Shown here: positions 55,518 through 63,978 of the stretch, piece by piece | How the letters are laid out: every line of letters starts with the position of its first letter | How positions within the stretch are numbered: the stretch's first letter is position 1 | Assembly (NCBI RefSeq): GCF_004137245.1 | Contig: NZ_SDWS01000005.1 | Coordinates: 309,247 to 373,246 of the forward strand | Direction of reading: 5' to 3' | Source of the DNA: Nocardioides glacieisoli | GTDB lineage: Bacteria > Actinomycetota > Actinomycetes > Propionibacteriales > Nocardioidaceae | Length of the DNA: 64,000 nt | Program-made: the position numbers and the translations under genes | Notes under the pieces: generated by a model | Database searches by the model: none | The model's input: the letters and a program-made list of their open reading frames with translations, nothing else | What the model was told of the DNA's origin: nothing

Positions 55518-56009
55518 TCAGCGGTAGTTGGTGAACTGCACCGCGAAGTCGTAGTCCTGCGACTTCACCAGCTGCTGCACGGCCTGGAGGTCGTCGCGCT
55601 TCTTCGACGAGACGCGGAGCTCGTCGCCCTGCACCTGCGCCTTGACGCCCTTGGGGCCCTCGTCGCGGATCAGCTTCGAGATCTTCTTGGCGTCCTCTGA
55701 AGTGATGCCCTCCTTGAGCGCGATGTCGATCTTGGAGACCTGGCCGGACTGGCGCGGCTCGGAGGTGTCGAGGATCTTCAGGCTCTGGTTGCGCTTGATG
55801 AGCTTGTCCTGGAAGACGCTGAGGACGGCGCTCGCGCGGTCGTCGGCCGAGGCGGTGATCTCGATCGCCTGCTCGCCCTTCCACTCGATGCTCGCGCCGG
55901 TGCCCTTGAAGTCGAAGCGGGTGGCGATCTCGCGAGCGGCCTGGCTCAGGGCGTTGTCGACCTCCTGGCGGTCCAGCTTGCTCACGATGTCGAAGCTCGA
56001 GTCGGCCAT
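55518..56009 (-). CDS. yajQ: YajQ-family nucleotide-binding protein
   Basis: 163 residues matching YajQ throughout: [20 protein letters not shown] at the start, [55 protein letters not shown] and [11 protein letters not shown] at the end. Two ferredoxin-like domains bind nucleotides; some relatives bind cyclic di-GMP, but that is not proven here. AAGGAGG lies 8 nt before the ATG. Divergent from tRNA-Tyr. Confidence 0.92.
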   Translation of the reverse strand: MADSSFDIVSKLDRQEVDNALSQAAREIATRFDFKGTGASIEWKGEQAIEITASADDRASAVLSVFQDKLIKRNQSLKILDTSEPRQSGQVSKIDIALKEGITSEDAKKISKLIRDEGPKGVKAQVQGDELRVSSKKRDDLQAVQQLVKSQDYDFAVQFTNYR

Positions 56010-56074
56010 GGTGGTGCCTCCTTCATGGGGGTGCCGGGGGTGCCCGGCGATTCGTAGCGGTGTCCGTGGGTTGC

Positions 56075-56080
56075 TATTGT
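56075..56080 (+). promoter_or_regulatory. -10 box of tRNA-Tyr
   Basis: TATTGT is 12 nt before the mature 5' end. No clear -35 box is seen. Confidence 0.5.
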
Positions 56081-56092
56081 TCCGCACGCCCC

Positions 56093-56174
56093 GGCAGGTT
56101 GCCCGAGCGGCCAAAGGGAGCTGACTGTAAATCAGCCGGCAACGCCTACAGAGGTTCGAATCCTCTACCTGCCA
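56093..56174 (+). tRNA. tRNA-Tyr (anticodon GTA)
   Basis: 82 nt, class II with a long variable arm. The acceptor stem is GGCAGGT with ACCTGCC, discriminator A at 56174. The anticodon stem GCTGA/TCAGC encloses loop CTGTAAA with GTA at 56127-56129. The variable arm is CGGCAACGCC and the T arm is GAGGTTCGAATCCTC. The CCA end is not encoded. Confidence 0.97.
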
Positions 56175-56200
56175 CTGGACGGATCCTCGCTCCAGTCGCC

Positions 56201-56226
56201 AGACCCCCGCACGTGTGCGGGGGTCT
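56201..56226 (+). terminator. tRNA-Tyr terminator
   Basis: AGACCCCCGCAC (56201-56212) pairs perfectly over 12 bp with GTGCGGGGGTCT (56215-56226); the GT between them leaves a tight turn, so the closing pairs probably open. Confidence 0.8.
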
Positions 56227-56305
56227 CGTGCGTTGTGGGCACGCTCCGGTCTCGCCGTGGTGCGAGCACTGTCCGGCGAGGTCCGGCCACCGGCATGATG
56301 GGGGC

Positions 56306-57235
56306 ATGACGGACGCACAGCCACGGATCCTCGTCATCGGCGAGGCGCTCGTCGACGTCGTGCCCGACAGCGACGGCCAGCCGCAGGACTTCCCGGGCGG
56401 GAGCCCGGCCAACGTGGCGATCGCCCTCGCGCGGCTCGGCCGCGACGTCCGGCTGGTGACCCTGCTCGGCGACGACCACCGCGGTGCGGCGGTGCGCGCG
56501 TGGCTGGAGGCGAGCGACGTGACCGTGCTCGCCCGGCCCACCGCCAGCGGGCGTACGTCGAGCGCCGCGGTTACCCTCGATGGTAGAGGCGCGGCGTCCT
56601 ACGTCTTCGACCTCGACTGGCACCTCGACGAGGTGGCCGACACCGGCGACGTCCTCCACGTCGGCTCGATCGCGACTGTCCTCGATCCCGGCGCAGACGC
56701 CGTGCTCGACGCGGTCCGGTCCCACCGCGGCCGCGCGCTCGTCTCGCTCGACCCCAACGCCCGACCCGCCATCACCCCCGACCGCGCCGGCCCCGTCTCC
56801 CGTGTCGAGGAGCTGGTCACCCTCTCTGACGTGGTCAAGGTCAGCGACGAGGACCTCCACTGGCTCCACCCCGACGAGGACCCGGTCGCGACCGCCACCC
56901 GCTGGGCCGGCGCCGGGCCGGGGCTGGTCGTCGTCACCCGCGGCGGCGACGGCGCGGTCGCCGTACGTCCTGACGGCACGACGCTCGAGGTCCCGGGCGT
57001 GCCCGTCGACGTGGCCGACACCGTGGGCGCCGGCGACACCTTCAGCGGCGTCCTCGTCGACGCCCTGCTCGGGCTCGGGGTCCGCGGCGGCGACGACCTG
57101 CGCGCGCTCTCGGACCGGGACGTGCTCGGTGCCGTGACCACGGCCGCGATCGGCGCGGCGATCAACGTCTCCCGACCCGGCGCGAACCCCCCGTCGCGGG
57201 GCGAGCTCGACGCCGCCCTCGGGACAGGGGAGTGA
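56306..57235 (+). CDS. PfkB-family carbohydrate kinase (fructokinase-like)
   Basis: 309 residues of the ribokinase family. [12 protein letters not shown] and [20 protein letters not shown] bind sugar, and [19 protein letters not shown] holds the catalytic Asp and anion hole. The substrate is likely fructose or a similar ketose, by resemblance. ATG 56306 lies 6 nt after CATGAT (56294-56299), a weak leaderless signal. The stop overlaps the MFS GTG by 4 nt. Confidence 0.85.
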   Translation: MTDAQPRILVIGEALVDVVPDSDGQPQDFPGGSPANVAIALARLGRDVRLVTLLGDDHRGAAVRAWLEASDVTVLARPTASGRTSSAAVTLDGRGAASYVFDLDWHLDEVADTGDVLHVGSIATVLDPGADAVLDAVRSHRGRALVSLDPNARPAITPDRAGPVSRVEELVTLSDVVKVSDEDLHWLHPDEDPVATATRWAGAGPGLVVVTRGGDGAVAVRPDGTTLEVPGVPVDVADTVGAGDTFSGVLVDALLGLGVRGGDDLRALSDRDVLGAVTTAAIGAAINVSRPGANPPSRGELDAALGTGE

Positions 57236-58590
57236 CCCAGCCGAGACCGACGCGGCAATGGCAGGTCCACGACATCGGGAAGAGGCGGGCCTGGGTCATC
57301 TGGGGCGTCGCGATCGCGGTCTACGTCCTGGCGGTGTTCCACCGCAGCTCGCTCGGCGTCGCAGGCCTCATCGCGGCCGACCGCTTCGACATCAGCGCGA
57401 CCAGCCTGGCGACGTTCACCGTGCTGCAGCTGGTCGTCTACGCCGGCATGCAGGTGCCGGTCGGCGTGCTGCTCGACCGGTTCGGCTCGCGCGCGATGCT
57501 GATCTGGGGGCTGTCGCTGATGACCGTCGGCCAGCTCGCCTTCGCCTTCTCCGAGTCCTTCGCCGCGGCCGTCGCAGCCCGTGCGGTCGTGGGCGCCGGC
57601 GACGCGATGATCTTCGTCAGCGTCATCCGGATCGTGACGGTGTGGTTCCTGGTCCGCCAGGCGCCGATGGTCACCCAGGTCACCGGGCTCACCGGCCAGC
57701 TGGGCGCGATCGCGGCGGCCGGCCCCCTGTCGTACCTCCTCCACGCGCTCGGTTGGACCCGCGCCTTCGCGCTCACCTCGAGCGTCGGCGTCGTGCTGCT
57801 CGTCGCGGTGCTCGCGCTGGTCAAGGACTCGCCCTACCGCCGCAGCGACGTCGTCGCGATCAAGCTCCGCGCGCTCGCGCAGTCGGTGCGGACGGTCTGG
57901 GGAAACCCGGGCACGCGGCTGGGCATGTGGTCCCACTTCGTCTCGCAGTTCTCCGCGACCGTGTTCGCGCTCCTGTGGGGCTACCCCTTCCTCGTGCAGG
58001 GGCTCGGGTGGTCGTCGGGCGGCGCCAGCGCGCTGCTCATGGCGATGACGGCCTGGGCCGTGGTGAGTGGGCTGGTGCTCGCCCGGCTCGTGGCGCGGCT
58101 GCCCTACTACCGCTCGTACATCGTCGTCTGCGTGGTCGTCGCGATGGTGGTGCCGTGGACCGCGGTGCTGCTGTGGCCGGGAGCGGCGCCGGGGTGGGTC
58201 GTCGTCCTGATGGCCTTCGCCACCGCCAGCGGCGGCCCCGCCGCGATGGTCGGCTTCGACCTCGCGCGCTCCTTCACGCCCGCGCAGGCGATCGGCCGCG
58301 CCAACGGCCTGGTCAACGTCGGCGGCTTCACCGCCTCATTGCTCGTGATGGGCCTGATCGGCGTCGTGCTCGACCTGTCGTCGAGCGGCGGGATGGACTC
58401 GTACACGCTCGACGACTTCAAGCTCGCGATGGCGGTGCAGTACGCCTTCTGGGCGCTCGGCGTCGTCCAGGTCCTCCGCTACCGCCGGCGCGGGCTCGCC
58501 CACCTCGCTCGCGTCCACCCCGGCTCGGTCGAGCAGATGCGTGCCGGCCAACCCTTCGTGCACCCGGGGATCGGGACCGAGGGCGTCTGA
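57232..58590 (+). CDS. MFS transporter
   Basis: 452 residues with twelve spans. The loop 2-3 motif is VPVGVLLDRFGSRAMLIWG near residue 78. Coupling to a PfkB kinase suggests a sugar or related solute, but family branches of nitrate/anion type look similar, so the substrate is open. GTG start inside the kinase stop. Confidence 0.83.
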   Translation: MTQPRPTRQWQVHDIGKRRAWVIWGVAIAVYVLAVFHRSSLGVAGLIAADRFDISATSLATFTVLQLVVYAGMQVPVGVLLDRFGSRAMLIWGLSLMTVGQLAFAFSESFAAAVAARAVVGAGDAMIFVSVIRIVTVWFLVRQAPMVTQVTGLTGQLGAIAAAGPLSYLLHALGWTRAFALTSSVGVVLLVAVLALVKDSPYRRSDVVAIKLRALAQSVRTVWGNPGTRLGMWSHFVSQFSATVFALLWGYPFLVQGLGWSSGGASALLMAMTAWAVVSGLVLARLVARLPYYRSYIVVCVVVAMVVPWTAVLLWPGAAPGWVVVLMAFATASGGPAAMVGFDLARSFTPAQAIGRANGLVNVGGFTASLLVMGLIGVVLDLSSSGGMDSYTLDDFKLAMAVQYAFWALGVVQVLRYRRRGLAHLARVHPGSVEQMRAGQPFVHPGIGTEGV

Positions 58591-58604
58591 GGGTGCGTCG
58601 GACC

Positions 58605-58808
58605 TCAGCCGACCTTGCGGTACTTCCGGTGCATGGTCTGCCGGGTGACGCCGAGGAGCGTGCCGATCTCGGCCCAGCTCAGGCCGGAGTGTCGCGCCCG
58701 GCGTACGGCGACCTCCTCGCGCCGCGCGAGGTCCCGCTTGGCCTCGCGCACAGCGGCCAGCTCGTCGAACACGCCACCGCCGCCGTCGGTGTCCAGTGAG
58801 GTCAACAT
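58605..58808 (-). CDS. Small helix-turn-helix protein, probably autoregulated
   Basis: 67 residues: an acidic, Gly-rich start, a helix (ELAAVREAKRDLARREEVAVRRAR) and a C-terminal helix-turn-helix HSGLSWAEIGTLLGVTRQTMHRKYRK. It resembles the DNA-recognition part of sigma factors and small actinobacterial HTH proteins. ATG 58808 is chosen because TATGCT (minus strand, 58816-58821) lies 7 nt upstream; ATG 58820, four codons earlier, falls inside the palindrome. The palindrome covering the -10 box suggests the protein represses itself. Confidence 0.75.
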   Translation of the reverse strand: MLTSLDTDGGGGVFDELAAVREAKRDLARREEVAVRRARHSGLSWAEIGTLLGVTRQTMHRKYRKVG

Positions 58809-58812
58809 GTCT

Positions 58813-58828
58813 GTCAGCATATGCTGAC
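58813..58828. promoter_or_regulatory. Perfect 16-bp palindrome over the HTH gene promoter
   Basis: GTCAGCATATGCTGAC is self-complementary and contains the -10 box on the minus strand. Half-sites GTCAGC/GCTGAC recur 50 bp away. Confidence 0.7.
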
Positions 58829-58869
58829 GCCACAAGGTTCGCCCCGGTGGACCTGTGCACCCGAGTCTG

Positions 58870-58927
58870 ACGGTTGTCAGCCGAGATCTGGGCTGACAAC
58901 CGTGGCGGTCACCGGACATCCGGTGAC
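58870..58927. promoter_or_regulatory. Two strong inverted repeats between the HTH and phosphatase genes
   Basis: ACGGTTGTCAGCC (58870-58882) and GGCTGACAACCGT (58891-58903), perfect 13-bp arms; GTCACCGG (58908-58915) and CCGGTGAC (58920-58927), perfect 8-bp arms. They could terminate the phosphatase transcript, and the first contains the GTCAGC/GCTGAC half-sites of the neighbouring operator. Confidence 0.65.
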
Positions 58928-58950
58928 TCCAGCCGAGGCACCCAGCGGCT

Positions 58951-59631
58951 TCAGCCGAGCTCGCCGTCGTCGTCAGGGTCGAGGTCTCCTGTCGGGTCCT
59001 CCGCCGTCGGGTCCTCGAGGTAGCCGCCGCCGACCGGGTGGCCCTGCCAGGAGACCATCCGCCAGCCCGCGTCGAAATCGCCCTCGAGCACGATGAGGGC
59101 GGTGTTGTGCAGCGGCTCGGTCGGCGGGGGAGCGTCGGGGTGAGGCTGCATCCGCGTCGAGATCCACGTGCGGAGGGCGGCGCCGTGGCTGACGATGAGG
59201 GCCGCCTCGTGGCCGGCGTCGACGATCGTGCGGACCGCCGCGTCGAAGCGCGCGAGGAACTCCTCGCCGGTCTCGCTGCCGGGCATCCGGCGCGTGAGGT
59301 CGCCCTCGAGCCACGCCGCGACGGCGCCGATGTAGCCGGCGACCGAGTCGTGGTCGGCGGCCATCTCGAAGTCGCCCGCCTGGATCTCCTCGAGCCCGTC
59401 GAGCTGCGTCAGCGCGAGCCCGCGGGCCTCGGCCGTGGGCGCGGCGGTCTGGTGCGTACGCACCCGGCTGGAGACGTACACCGCCTCGATCTCCTCGTCG
59501 GCGATGGCCTTCGCTGCCGCGACCGCCTGGGCGCGGCCGAGGTCGGTGAGGTCGAGGCCGGGGTGGGCGGTGTCGAGCTCGCCGGAGACGTTGGCGTGCG
59601 TCTGGCCGTGCCGCATCAGCAGGAGTCGCAC
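58951..59631 (-). CDS. Histidine phosphatase family protein
   Basis: 226 residues with the motif LLLMRHGQTHANV (phosphohistidine) at the start and ALIVSHGAALRTWI near 160. The family covers cofactor-dependent phosphoglycerate mutases and small-molecule phosphatases; no specific substrate is clear. The C-terminus is acidic (DLDPDDDGELG). GTG 59631 lies 7 nt after the upstream phosphodiesterase stop with TGAGGA as SD, so the two genes form an operon. Confidence 0.87.
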   Translation of the reverse strand: MRLLLMRHGQTHANVSGELDTAHPGLDLTDLGRAQAVAAAKAIADEEIEAVYVSSRVRTHQTAAPTAEARGLALTQLDGLEEIQAGDFEMAADHDSVAGYIGAVAAWLEGDLTRRMPGSETGEEFLARFDAAVRTIVDAGHEAALIVSHGAALRTWISTRMQPHPDAPPPTEPLHNTALIVLEGDFDAGWRMVSWQGHPVGGGYLEDPTAEDPTGDLDPDDDGELG

Positions 59632-59638
59632 AGGTTCC

Positions 59639-60547
59639 TCAGTTGTTGAAGGGGGAGGTCTTGGACGAGGCCAGCTCGAAGGCCTCCTCCAGCGAGACCC
59701 CCTCCAGCGCTTCTTCGATGTCCGTGCCGACGTGGCTGACCTCGGTGCCGCGTTCGAGCGGGACGAGCGTGTGGACCAGCCGGTCGTCGTAGGTGTGGAC
59801 CATCGTGAAGGACTGGGCGGCGTCAACGCCCGAGATGAAGCGGTCGACCGGGGCCGGGTCGCTGGTGTAGCAGCTCGCCGAGGCCACGGACACGGGTACG
59901 CCGGCGAAGGTGGACCACGTCGACATGTGGAGGTGGCCGGCCAGGATCCCGCGTACGTCGGTGCCGGCGATGACGTCGGCGAGCGACTGCTGGTCGTGCA
60001 GCTCGATCAGCTCGGCCGCCCGCAGCATCGGCAGCGGGAGCGGCGGGTGGTGCATCGCCAGCAGGGTGCCGTGCTCGGCGGGCGTGGCCAGCACGTCGGC
60101 CAGCCAGGCCAGCTGCTCGGGCCGCAGCTCACCGTGGTGGTAGCCCGGCACGCTGGTGTCGAGCGCGACGATCCGCAGCCCGTCGACCTCGTGCACCCGG
60201 TCCTGGAAGCCCGCGTCGTCGGAGTCGTGGAGGACGCGGGCGAAGGGGGCGCGCTCGTCGTGGTTGCCCATCGTCCAGACCACGATCGCACCCATCTCGG
60301 CGGCAGCCGGCTCGACGATCGAGCGCAGCGTCTCGTACGCGTCGGGTGCGGCCTGGTCGGCGAGGTCGCCGGTGAAGACGAGCGCCCGGGGAGCGGGGCG
60401 TACGGCGGCGAGCCGCTCGATCGCCCGGCGCAGGTTGGCGACGTTGTCGACGACGCCGTAGTGCAGACCGCCCTCGGCGATCAGGTGCGGGTCGGACAGG
60501 TGTGCGATCGCGTGCCGTGGGGCGGCGTACTGGCCGAGCTGTTTCAC
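59639..60547 (-). CDS. CpdA-like metallophosphoesterase (probable cyclic nucleotide phosphodiesterase)
   Basis: 302 residues. The calcineurin-like metal site is complete: HLSDPHL (DxH), VFTGDLADQ (GD), TMGNHDE (GNHE/D), and GILAGHLHMSTW (GHxH). This is the class III cyclic nucleotide phosphodiesterase pattern, with cAMP as likely substrate by family. GTG 60547 lies 7 nt after TAGGCT on the minus strand (60555-60560), a leaderless promoter. Confidence 0.88.
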   Translation of the reverse strand: MKQLGQYAAPRHAIAHLSDPHLIAEGGLHYGVVDNVANLRRAIERLAAVRPAPRALVFTGDLADQAAPDAYETLRSIVEPAAAEMGAIVVWTMGNHDERAPFARVLHDSDDAGFQDRVHEVDGLRIVALDTSVPGYHHGELRPEQLAWLADVLATPAEHGTLLAMHHPPLPLPMLRAAELIELHDQQSLADVIAGTDVRGILAGHLHMSTWSTFAGVPVSVASASCYTSDPAPVDRFISGVDAAQSFTMVHTYDDRLVHTLVPLERGTEVSHVGTDIEEALEGVSLEEAFELASSKTSPFNN

Positions 60548-60554
60548 GGGCGCC

Positions 60555-60560
60555 AGCCTA
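60555..60560 (-). promoter_or_regulatory. Leaderless -10 box of the phosphodiesterase gene
   Basis: TAGGCT on the minus strand, 7 nt before GTG 60547. Confidence 0.62.
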
Positions 60561-60579
60561 GAACCCGGTCCCCACTGGA

Positions 60580-61797
60580 CTAGCGCGCCGGCAGGATGCG
60601 TCCGGACACCTCGCCGAGGGTGATCCGGCCGCCGCCGGTGCTGGGCGCGGAGTAGCGCAGCACGACCTCGTCGCCGTCCTCGAGGAAGGTCCGCTCACGA
60701 CCGGCTGCGGTGAAGGGCTCCTTGCCGCCCCAGCACAGCTCCAGCAGCGAGCCGCGCTGGTCCTTCCCAGTGCCGGAGATCGTGCCCGAGCCCCAGAGGT
60801 CGCCGGTGCGGACGCTCGCGCCGTTGACGGTGGTGTGGGCCAGCATCTGGGCCGGCGACCAGTACATCGTGCGGTACGGCGGGCGCGCGACGACCTCGCC
60901 GTCGAGCACAACCTCGACCTCGATGTCGAGGCCCGCCGGTCCGTCGACCCGCAGGTAGTCGAGGACCTCGGGGTCCTGGCCGGGGAGGTCGGTCCAGGCT
61001 GCGCCGAGCGCGGCGAGCGGCGTGACCCAGGCGCTGATCGAGGTGGCGAAGGACTTGCCGAGGAAGGGGCCGAGCGGGACGTACTCCCAGGCCTGGATGT
61101 CGCGCGCCGACCAGTCGTTGAGACCGACGACGCCGAAGGTGTGGCGCGCGAAGTCGGCGGTGCCGACGCTGTCGCCCATCGCGGTGGGCACGCCGACGAC
61201 GAAGCCGAGCTCGGCCTCGATGTCGAGCCGCTGCGACGGACCGTGGGTGGGCCGGTCGTCCGTCGGCGCCTTGCGCTGCCCGCTGGGTCGTACGACGTCG
61301 GTGCCCGAGACCACGATCGTGCCCGAGCGGCCGTGGTAGCCGACGGGGAGGTGCTTCCAGTTCGGCAGCAGCGGCTCCTGGTCGGGCCGGAACATCCGGC
61401 CCACGTTGGAGGCGTGGTGCTCGGAGGCGTAGAAGTCGACGTAGTCGCCGACGGTGAACGGCATCAGCATCCGCACCGAGTCGACGGGCGAGAGCGCGGG
61501 CTCGACCAGGTCGCGCTCGGTCTCGTCGGTCAGCAGGCCGGTGATCCACGCGCGGGTCGAGTCCCACACGGCCGGCCCCGCGGCCATGAACGGGTTGAGC
61601 GTCGGCTGGTCGAACAGCGCGTGCGTGTCGACCATGTCGGCCGCCGCGACGATGCTCAGGTCGAGCACGAAGTCGCCGATGCGCACGGCGACGCGTGGGT
61701 GCTCGCCGGAGCGGGCGAACACGCCGTAGGGGAGGTGGTCGACGTCGAAGCCGGAGCCGGCTGCGCCGTCGACCCAGGTCGTGATGGGGGCGGTCAT
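60580..61797 (-). CDS. fahA: Fumarylacetoacetase
   Basis: 405 residues. Characteristic segments are VDFYASEHHASNVGRMFRP, YHGRSGTIVVSGTDV, IEAELGFVVGVP, WSARDIQAWEYVPLGPFLGKSF and GSGTISG, giving the metal and substrate site of FAH. It hydrolyses fumarylacetoacetate to fumarate and acetoacetate, the last step of tyrosine/homogentisate breakdown. The ATG overlaps the stop of the upstream unknown gene. Maleylacetoacetate isomerase is not nearby, so isomerisation is handled elsewhere or via another thiol system. Confidence 0.93.
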   Translation of the reverse strand: MTAPITTWVDGAAGSGFDVDHLPYGVFARSGEHPRVAVRIGDFVLDLSIVAAADMVDTHALFDQPTLNPFMAAGPAVWDSTRAWITGLLTDETERDLVEPALSPVDSVRMLMPFTVGDYVDFYASEHHASNVGRMFRPDQEPLLPNWKHLPVGYHGRSGTIVVSGTDVVRPSGQRKAPTDDRPTHGPSQRLDIEAELGFVVGVPTAMGDSVGTADFARHTFGVVGLNDWSARDIQAWEYVPLGPFLGKSFATSISAWVTPLAALGAAWTDLPGQDPEVLDYLRVDGPAGLDIEVEVVLDGEVVARPPYRTMYWSPAQMLAHTTVNGASVRTGDLWGSGTISGTGKDQRGSLLELCWGGKEPFTAAGRERTFLEDGDEVVLRYSAPSTGGGRITLGEVSGRILPAR

Positions 61798-62630
61798 GGT
61801 GCCTCTTTCGGGTCGGGGAGCAGTCCGAGGGAGATGAGGTCGTAGAGGGGCTCGGTCACCGAGCAGGACCCGAAGGAGGTGAACCAGCGGCGGGCCGAGG
61901 AGAAGTCGGTCGCAGCCAGTGCGGTGCCGTCGCGCTGCTCGAGCGCGTCGGTCGCCTCGGCGACGGACCCGCCGTCCCACAGCACCTGGGTCGCGACGAG
62001 CACGTTGAGGAAGCCGTGCGCGCCACCGCCCTCGGGGTCGTGGAGCACGGCGCGGTGCAGCCCTGCGGTCGCCTTGAACCGGGTCTCGCGGTCGAGGGCC
62101 GCGTCGATCCACGCGGCGACGGTGGCGGAGTCGGGGATGAGGTCGTGGTCGACGTGGCCTAGGCGGAGCTTGAGCCGGTGCTCGGACGCGGCGACCTCGT
62201 CGGCGGCGGCGAGCCACTGGGCGGTCGGCGGACCGGGGATCTCGATGAAGAGGGGTACGTCGACCTCGGCGGCGCGGGCGGCCGCGTCGATCCGGCGGAC
62301 GTTGCCGACGGGGTCGTCGGTGTCACGCACCGCGATCTCGACGGCGGCCACCTCGAGGCCCATCCTCGCTGCGGCGCCCAGCGGCCCGGCGAGCTGGCCG
62401 GCGCCGCCCGTGACGACCACCGAGAGGGGTGCACCGAAGCCGCGGACGAGCGGGAGGTCGGTGTCGCGGAGGACGAAGCTGCCGACGAGGTCGGCATACC
62501 ACTCCTCGCGGCGCGAGCCGTAGGTCGCGGTGGCCTCGTGGAGCGGTGCGTCGCCCGGCGGGAAGACCGCCGCGTCGTCGATCAACGCGCTCCAGGACGG
62601 CGAAAGTGCTGGTGTCGGAGGTGGTGCCAC
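61794..62630 (-). CDS. Conserved protein of unknown function in the tyrosine catabolism operon
   Basis: 278 residues. I do not recognise a named family. Predicted alternating strands and helices (LSVVVTGG, VAAVEIAVRDTDD, DVPLFIEIPGP, LKLRLGHV) fit a beta/alpha barrel, and the motifs ETRFKATAGLHRAV and GAHGFLNVLVATQ look like an active-site lysine and histidines. GTG 62630 is 6 nt after TAGAGT (minus strand, 62637-62642). It is translationally coupled to fahA, which implies a role in the same pathway. Confidence 0.75.
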   Translation of the reverse strand: MAPPPTPALSPSWSALIDDAAVFPPGDAPLHEATATYGSRREEWYADLVGSFVLRDTDLPLVRGFGAPLSVVVTGGAGQLAGPLGAAARMGLEVAAVEIAVRDTDDPVGNVRRIDAAARAAEVDVPLFIEIPGPPTAQWLAAADEVAASEHRLKLRLGHVDHDLIPDSATVAAWIDAALDRETRFKATAGLHRAVLHDPEGGGAHGFLNVLVATQVLWDGGSVAEATDALEQRDGTALAATDFSSARRWFTSFGSCSVTEPLYDLISLGLLPDPKEAP

Positions 62631-62645
62631 GCCGCTACTCTAGCC

Positions 62646-62680
62646 ATCGGATAGCGGACACACGTGTCCGATGATCGGAC
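62646..62680. promoter_or_regulatory. Nested operators between the fahA operon and hmgA
   Basis: CGGACAC (62655-62661) and GTGTCCG (62664-62670) form 7-bp arms with a 2-bp spacer. GTCCGAT (62666-62672) and ATCGGAC (62674-62680) form a second, overlapping dyad with a 1-bp spacer. A third ATCGGA half-site is at 62646-62651. They fall between the divergent -10 box (62637-62642) and hmgA, so one regulator could control both directions. Confidence 0.6.
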
Positions 62681-62694
62681 GAATGGAGCGGACG

Positions 62695-63978
62695 ATGGCC
62701 CACTACCGAGCAGTCGGGCAGCTGCCCCGTCAGCGCCACACCCAGCTGCGCGACGACGACGGCCACCTGTTCCGCGAGGAGCTGATGGGTGAGGAGGGCT
62801 TCTCGTCGGACTCGTCGCTGCTCTACCGCCGCGGCGTGCCGAGCGCGATCACCGACAGCACCGTGTGGGAGCTCGCCGACCAGTCGCGCACGCCCAACCA
62901 CCCGCTGAAGCCGCGCCACCTCAAGCTGCACGACCTGGAGACGGGCGCGTGCCCGGTCGAGGGGCGTCGCCTCGTACTCGGGAACAACGACGTGCGCATC
63001 GCGTACGTCGTCACCGGCACCGACCCGTCCCCGGTCTACCGCAACGCGATCGGTGACGAGTGCGTCTACGTCGAGTCCGGGAGCGGCACCGTCGAGACCG
63101 TCTTCGGCACGGTCGCCTACCGCGCCGGCGACTACGTGATCATCCCGCGCGCCACCGACCACCGTTGGGTGCCGGCCGAGCAGTCTCGGCTGTACGCGAT
63201 CGAGGCCAACAGCCACATCCACCCGCCCAAGCGCTACCTCTCGCGCTTCGGCCAGCTGCTCGAGCACGCGCCCTACTGCGAGCGCGACCTCCACGGCCCC
63301 GAGGGCCTCGACGAGCTCGTCGAGGGCTGCCGCGACCTCACCGACGTCGAGGTGCTCGTGAAGCACCGGACCAGTGCGGGCATCGTCGGCACCCGGATGA
63401 CGTACGCCACCCACCCCTTCGACGTGGTCGGCTGGGACGGCTGCCTCTACCCCTACACGTTCAACATCGAGGACTACATGCCGATCACCGGCAAGGTCCA
63501 CCAGCCGCCGCCGGTGCACCAGGTCTTCGAGGGCTGGAACTTCGTGGTCTGCAACTTCCTGCCCCGCAAGGTCGACTACCACGAGCTCGCGATCCCGGTG
63601 CCCTACTACCACTCCAACGTCGACTCCGACGAGGTCATGTTCTACGTCGGCGGCGACTACGAGGCCCGCAAGGGCTCGGGGATCAACGTCGGCTCGATCA
63701 GCCTGCACCCGGGCGGCCACGCCCACGGCCCGCAGCCGAGCGCCATCGAGGCGTCGCTCGGCGCGGACTACTTCGACGAGTCCGCCGTCATGGTCGACAC
63801 CTTCGCGCCGCTCGAGCTCGGCGAGGGCGGCATCGCCGCTGAGGACCCGGCGTACGCCTGGACCTGGGCAGGCCGCGGGCCTGACGCCAGTGGCGACGAC
63901 GGTGGACCGGCTGTCTTCAGCAAAGTTGAGTCCAGCAGAGTGGTGTACGGCTCCGCGGTGAGCGTGTCGTTGAAGTAG
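62695..63978 (+). CDS. hmgA: Homogentisate 1,2-dioxygenase
   Basis: 427 residues. It opens the homogentisate ring to maleylacetoacetate using Fe(II). Segments WELADQSRTPNHPLKPRHLK, PRATDHRWVP, and SISLHPGGHAHGPQP fit the family; the last holds iron-ligand histidines. ATG 62695 is chosen for the GGAG 7 nt upstream; in-frame ATGs at 62671 and 62683 are possible, but 62671 lies inside an operator dyad. Divergent from the fahA operon. The window ends 22 bp after the stop. Confidence 0.92.
   Translation: MAHYRAVGQLPRQRHTQLRDDDGHLFREELMGEEGFSSDSSLLYRRGVPSAITDSTVWELADQSRTPNHPLKPRHLKLHDLETGACPVEGRRLVLGNNDVRIAYVVTGTDPSPVYRNAIGDECVYVESGSGTVETVFGTVAYRAGDYVIIPRATDHRWVPAEQSRLYAIEANSHIHPPKRYLSRFGQLLEHAPYCERDLHGPEGLDELVEGCRDLTDVEVLVKHRTSAGIVGTRMTYATHPFDVVGWDGCLYPYTFNIEDYMPITGKVHQPPPVHQVFEGWNFVVCNFLPRKVDYHELAIPVPYYHSNVDSDEVMFYVGGDYEARKGSGINVGSISLHPGGHAHGPQPSAIEASLGADYFDESAVMVDTFAPLELGEGGIAAEDPAYAWTWAGRGPDASGDDGGPAVFSKVESSRVVYGSAVSVSLK

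Noticed and set aside
58809..58820. Start of the small HTH gene at ATG 58820
   Set aside because: That codon lies within the palindrome and -10 box; initiation there would leave no room for a promoter with this spacing.
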